DNA of 31,236 nt from JBPCOI01 sp051000395 (GTDB lineage: Bacteria; Actinomycetota; Actinomycetes; Mycobacteriales; Jatrophihabitantaceae), in assembly GCA_051000395.1 (NCBI GenBank), contig JBPCOI010000044.1:1-31236 (forward strand), read 5' to 3'. A program made the position numbers and the translations under genes. The notes below the pieces were generated by a model. The model worked only from the letters and a program-made list of their open reading frames with translations. It did not search any database and had not been told where the DNA came from. How positions within the stretch are numbered: position 1 is the stretch's first letter; each line of letters begins with the position of its first letter. Shown piece by piece: positions 29,940-31,236 of the stretch.

Positions 29940-30445
29940 GCGATCCGTCCGTAGCGGTGATCATGGGCAGCGACTCGGACTGGAAGGTGCTGGCCGACGC
30001 GGCCGAGGCGCTGCGCGAGTTCGGCGTCGCGCACGAGGTCCGGGTGGTGTCGGCGCACCGCACCCCGACGGCCATGGTCGCCTACGCGCAGCAAGCGGCC
30101 GGCCGCGGCCTGAAGGTGATCATCGCAGGCGCCGGGGGCGCGGCCCACCTGCCGGGCATGGTCGCCGCGCTGACCCCGTTGCCGGTGATCGGCGTGCCGG
30201 TGCCGCTGAGACACCTGGACGGGATGGACTCGCTGCTCTCGATCGTGCAGATGCCCGCCGGCGTCCCGGTGGCGACGGTCTCGATCGGCGGGGCACGCAA
30301 CGCCGGGCTGCTGGCGGTGCGCATCCTGGCGGTCGCGGACGGCGCGCTGTCGGCGAGGATGTCGGTCTTCCAGCGGCAGCTGGCCGACAGCGTGCAGGCC
30401 AAGGACGCGGCGCTGGCCGAGCGCGTACGTACGGTGCACGAGTGA
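29936..30445 (+). CDS. purE: N5-carboxyaminoimidazole ribonucleotide mutase
   Basis: The 169-residue enzyme converts N5-CAIR to CAIR, the step after PurK. It shows VAVIMGSDSDWKVLADAAEAL (substrate loop), VVSAHRTPTAMVAYA with the catalytic His, and IIAGAGGAAHLPGMVAALTPLPVIGVPV, all characteristic of class I PurE. Its ATG overlaps the purK stop by four bases, so the two are translationally coupled. Its own stop overlaps the next gene's GTG. Confidence 0.96.
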   Translation: MSDPSVAVIMGSDSDWKVLADAAEALREFGVAHEVRVVSAHRTPTAMVAYAQQAAGRGLKVIIAGAGGAAHLPGMVAALTPLPVIGVPVPLRHLDGMDSLLSIVQMPAGVPVATVSIGGARNAGLLAVRILAVADGALSARMSVFQRQLADSVQAKDAALAERVRTVHE

Positions 30446-31236
30446 TCCCAGCCGGCCTGCGCCGGCGGATGCGGTCGCGCCGGGTGCTCGCCGCGATGCT
30501 CGCTGCCGTCCTGGCCGCGGTCGCGATCGCCGTCGCGGCGGTGCTCGGCGCCGCGCCGTCCGTCCACACCCGCAGCCAGTTCCTCGCGGGCACCCCCGAG
30601 GCCGGCCGGCCGGTGCGGCTGGACACCACGCTCTACCTGCCGGAGCACACACCTGCGCCGGCCGTCCTGCTCGCGCACGGCTTCGGCGGCACGAAGTCGG
30701 AGCTGGACGGCCAGGCGCGCACGCTCGCCCAGCACGGATACGTCGTTCTCGCCTATACAGCAAGGGGATTCGGCGCCTCCGGCGGTCTCATCCACCTCGA
30801 CGCGCCCGCCTACGAGGTGCACGACGCGAGCCTGCTCGTCAGCTATCTCGCCGGGCTGCCGCAGGTGCAGAAGGCGAACGGGCGCCCCCGCGTCGCGGTC
30901 GCGGGCTCGTCCTACGGCGGCGCCCTCGCCCTGCTCCTGGCGGGAACGGACAGCCGCATCCAAGCGGTGGCCGCCGACATCACCTGGAACGACCTGACGC
31001 ATGCGCTGTTCCCCGATGCCGCCGGCGACCACCCCGGAGTGTTCAAGAAACTGTGGGCCGGCTACCTGTTCCAGGACGGTCACGGCGGCCCGCAGAGCGA
31101 CCCGGCGTGCGGTCACTTCGCGCCGGGCCTGTGCGCGGCCTCCCAGTACGCGGCGCGCACCGGACGCCCGAACGCGGAGATGCTCGCACTGCTGCGGGCA
31201 TCCAGCACGGCGAAGGTCCTGGGCCGGATCACCACG
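30442..31236 (+). CDS. Secreted or membrane-anchored alpha/beta hydrolase, CocE/S15-like (3' truncated)
   Basis: The gene begins with a GTG overlapping the purE stop (GTGA) and runs open to the window edge, giving 265 residues. Residues 1-32 form a basic start and hydrophobic signal anchor. The core shows AVLLAHGFGGTKSELDGQARTLAQHGYVVLAYTARGFGASGG (oxyanion-side HGFGG) and the nucleophile elbow VAGSSYGGALALLLAG (G-x-S-Y-G), followed by ADITWNDL. The G-x-S-Y-x-G form and the A-R-G-x-G-x-S-x-G segment resemble the X-Pro dipeptidyl-peptidase/CocE group. The Asp and His of the triad and any C-terminal jelly-roll domain lie beyond the visible part. No link to purine synthesis is apparent apart from the coupling. 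Confidence 0.8.
   Translation, partial: MIPAGLRRRMRSRRVLAAMLAAVLAAVAIAVAAVLGAAPSVHTRSQFLAGTPEAGRPVRLDTTLYLPEHTPAPAVLLAHGFGGTKSELDGQARTLAQHGYVVLAYTARGFGASGGLIHLDAPAYEVHDASLLVSYLAGLPQVQKANGRPRVAVAGSSYGGALALLLAGTDSRIQAVAADITWNDLTHALFPDAAGDHPGVFKKLWAGYLFQDGHGGPQSDPACGHFAPGLCAASQYAARTGRPNAEMLALLRASSTAKVLGRITT

Overview
The window comes from a high-GC actinomycete. Codon use is strongly G/C-biased and GTG starts are common. Several gene families are typical of the group: a biotinylated acyl-CoA carboxylase alpha chain with separate beta and small epsilon subunits, a DnaE2/ImuA'/ImuB mutasome, a DUF5313 protein and LpdA. From memory, many genes (lpdA, accA3, maf, accD5, accE, birA, PH-domain protein, GtrA, purK, purE) correspond to the Mycobacterium tuberculosis Rv3275c-Rv3303c neighbourhood, but in a different order and mixed with other genes. 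The genus cannot be fixed from the sequence alone. No rRNA, tRNA, prophage or classical IS was seen, and no gene-free stretch exceeds 300 bp (the longest is 17389-17681, about 293 bp).

Layout. 1-2970: end of a flavin reductase, a gamma-glutamylcyclotransferase-like protein, the flavoprotein LpdA and two small unknown proteins. 2996-8171: an acyl-CoA metabolism block with accA3, a LiuR-like MerR regulator with a clear operator, a divergent acyl-CoA dehydrogenase, a carboxyltransferase and a 55-residue epsilon subunit. 8215-13484: a membrane class III nucleotide cyclase, maf, an LCAD-like acyl-CoA dehydrogenase, methylthioadenosine phosphorylase and an extended SDR epimerase. 13588-16885: accE and accD5 facing birA, then a PH-domain membrane protein. 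Between them the two acyl-CoA blocks hold biotin carrier/carboxylase, two carboxyltransferases each with its own epsilon chain, and the ligase that attaches biotin.

16963-18828 holds a CBS-domain protein and then the most unusual part: an AbiEi-like/DUF559 nuclease-type gene bracketed by inverted arrays of 19-bp repeats. Each array ends in a 48-bp palindromic element, and a third solo copy of that element lies 4 kb away at 13515-13562. I see this as a REP-like palindrome family with a candidate partner endonuclease. 18829-22514 is dnaE2 with an SOS promoter and an in-frame 15-bp minisatellite. 22537-24064 is a sortase/surface-protein pair with odd catalytic and sorting motifs. 24767-27047 is imuB-imuA' with a perfect LexA box. 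27161-31236: GNAT acetyltransferase, hemerythrin-like protein, GtrA, purK-purE and a truncated alpha/beta hydrolase.

A recurring regulatory feature is a -10 hexamer (TAnnnT or close to it) placed 6-8 nt before the start codon. This predicts leaderless transcripts for at least nine genes and helps choose several starts.
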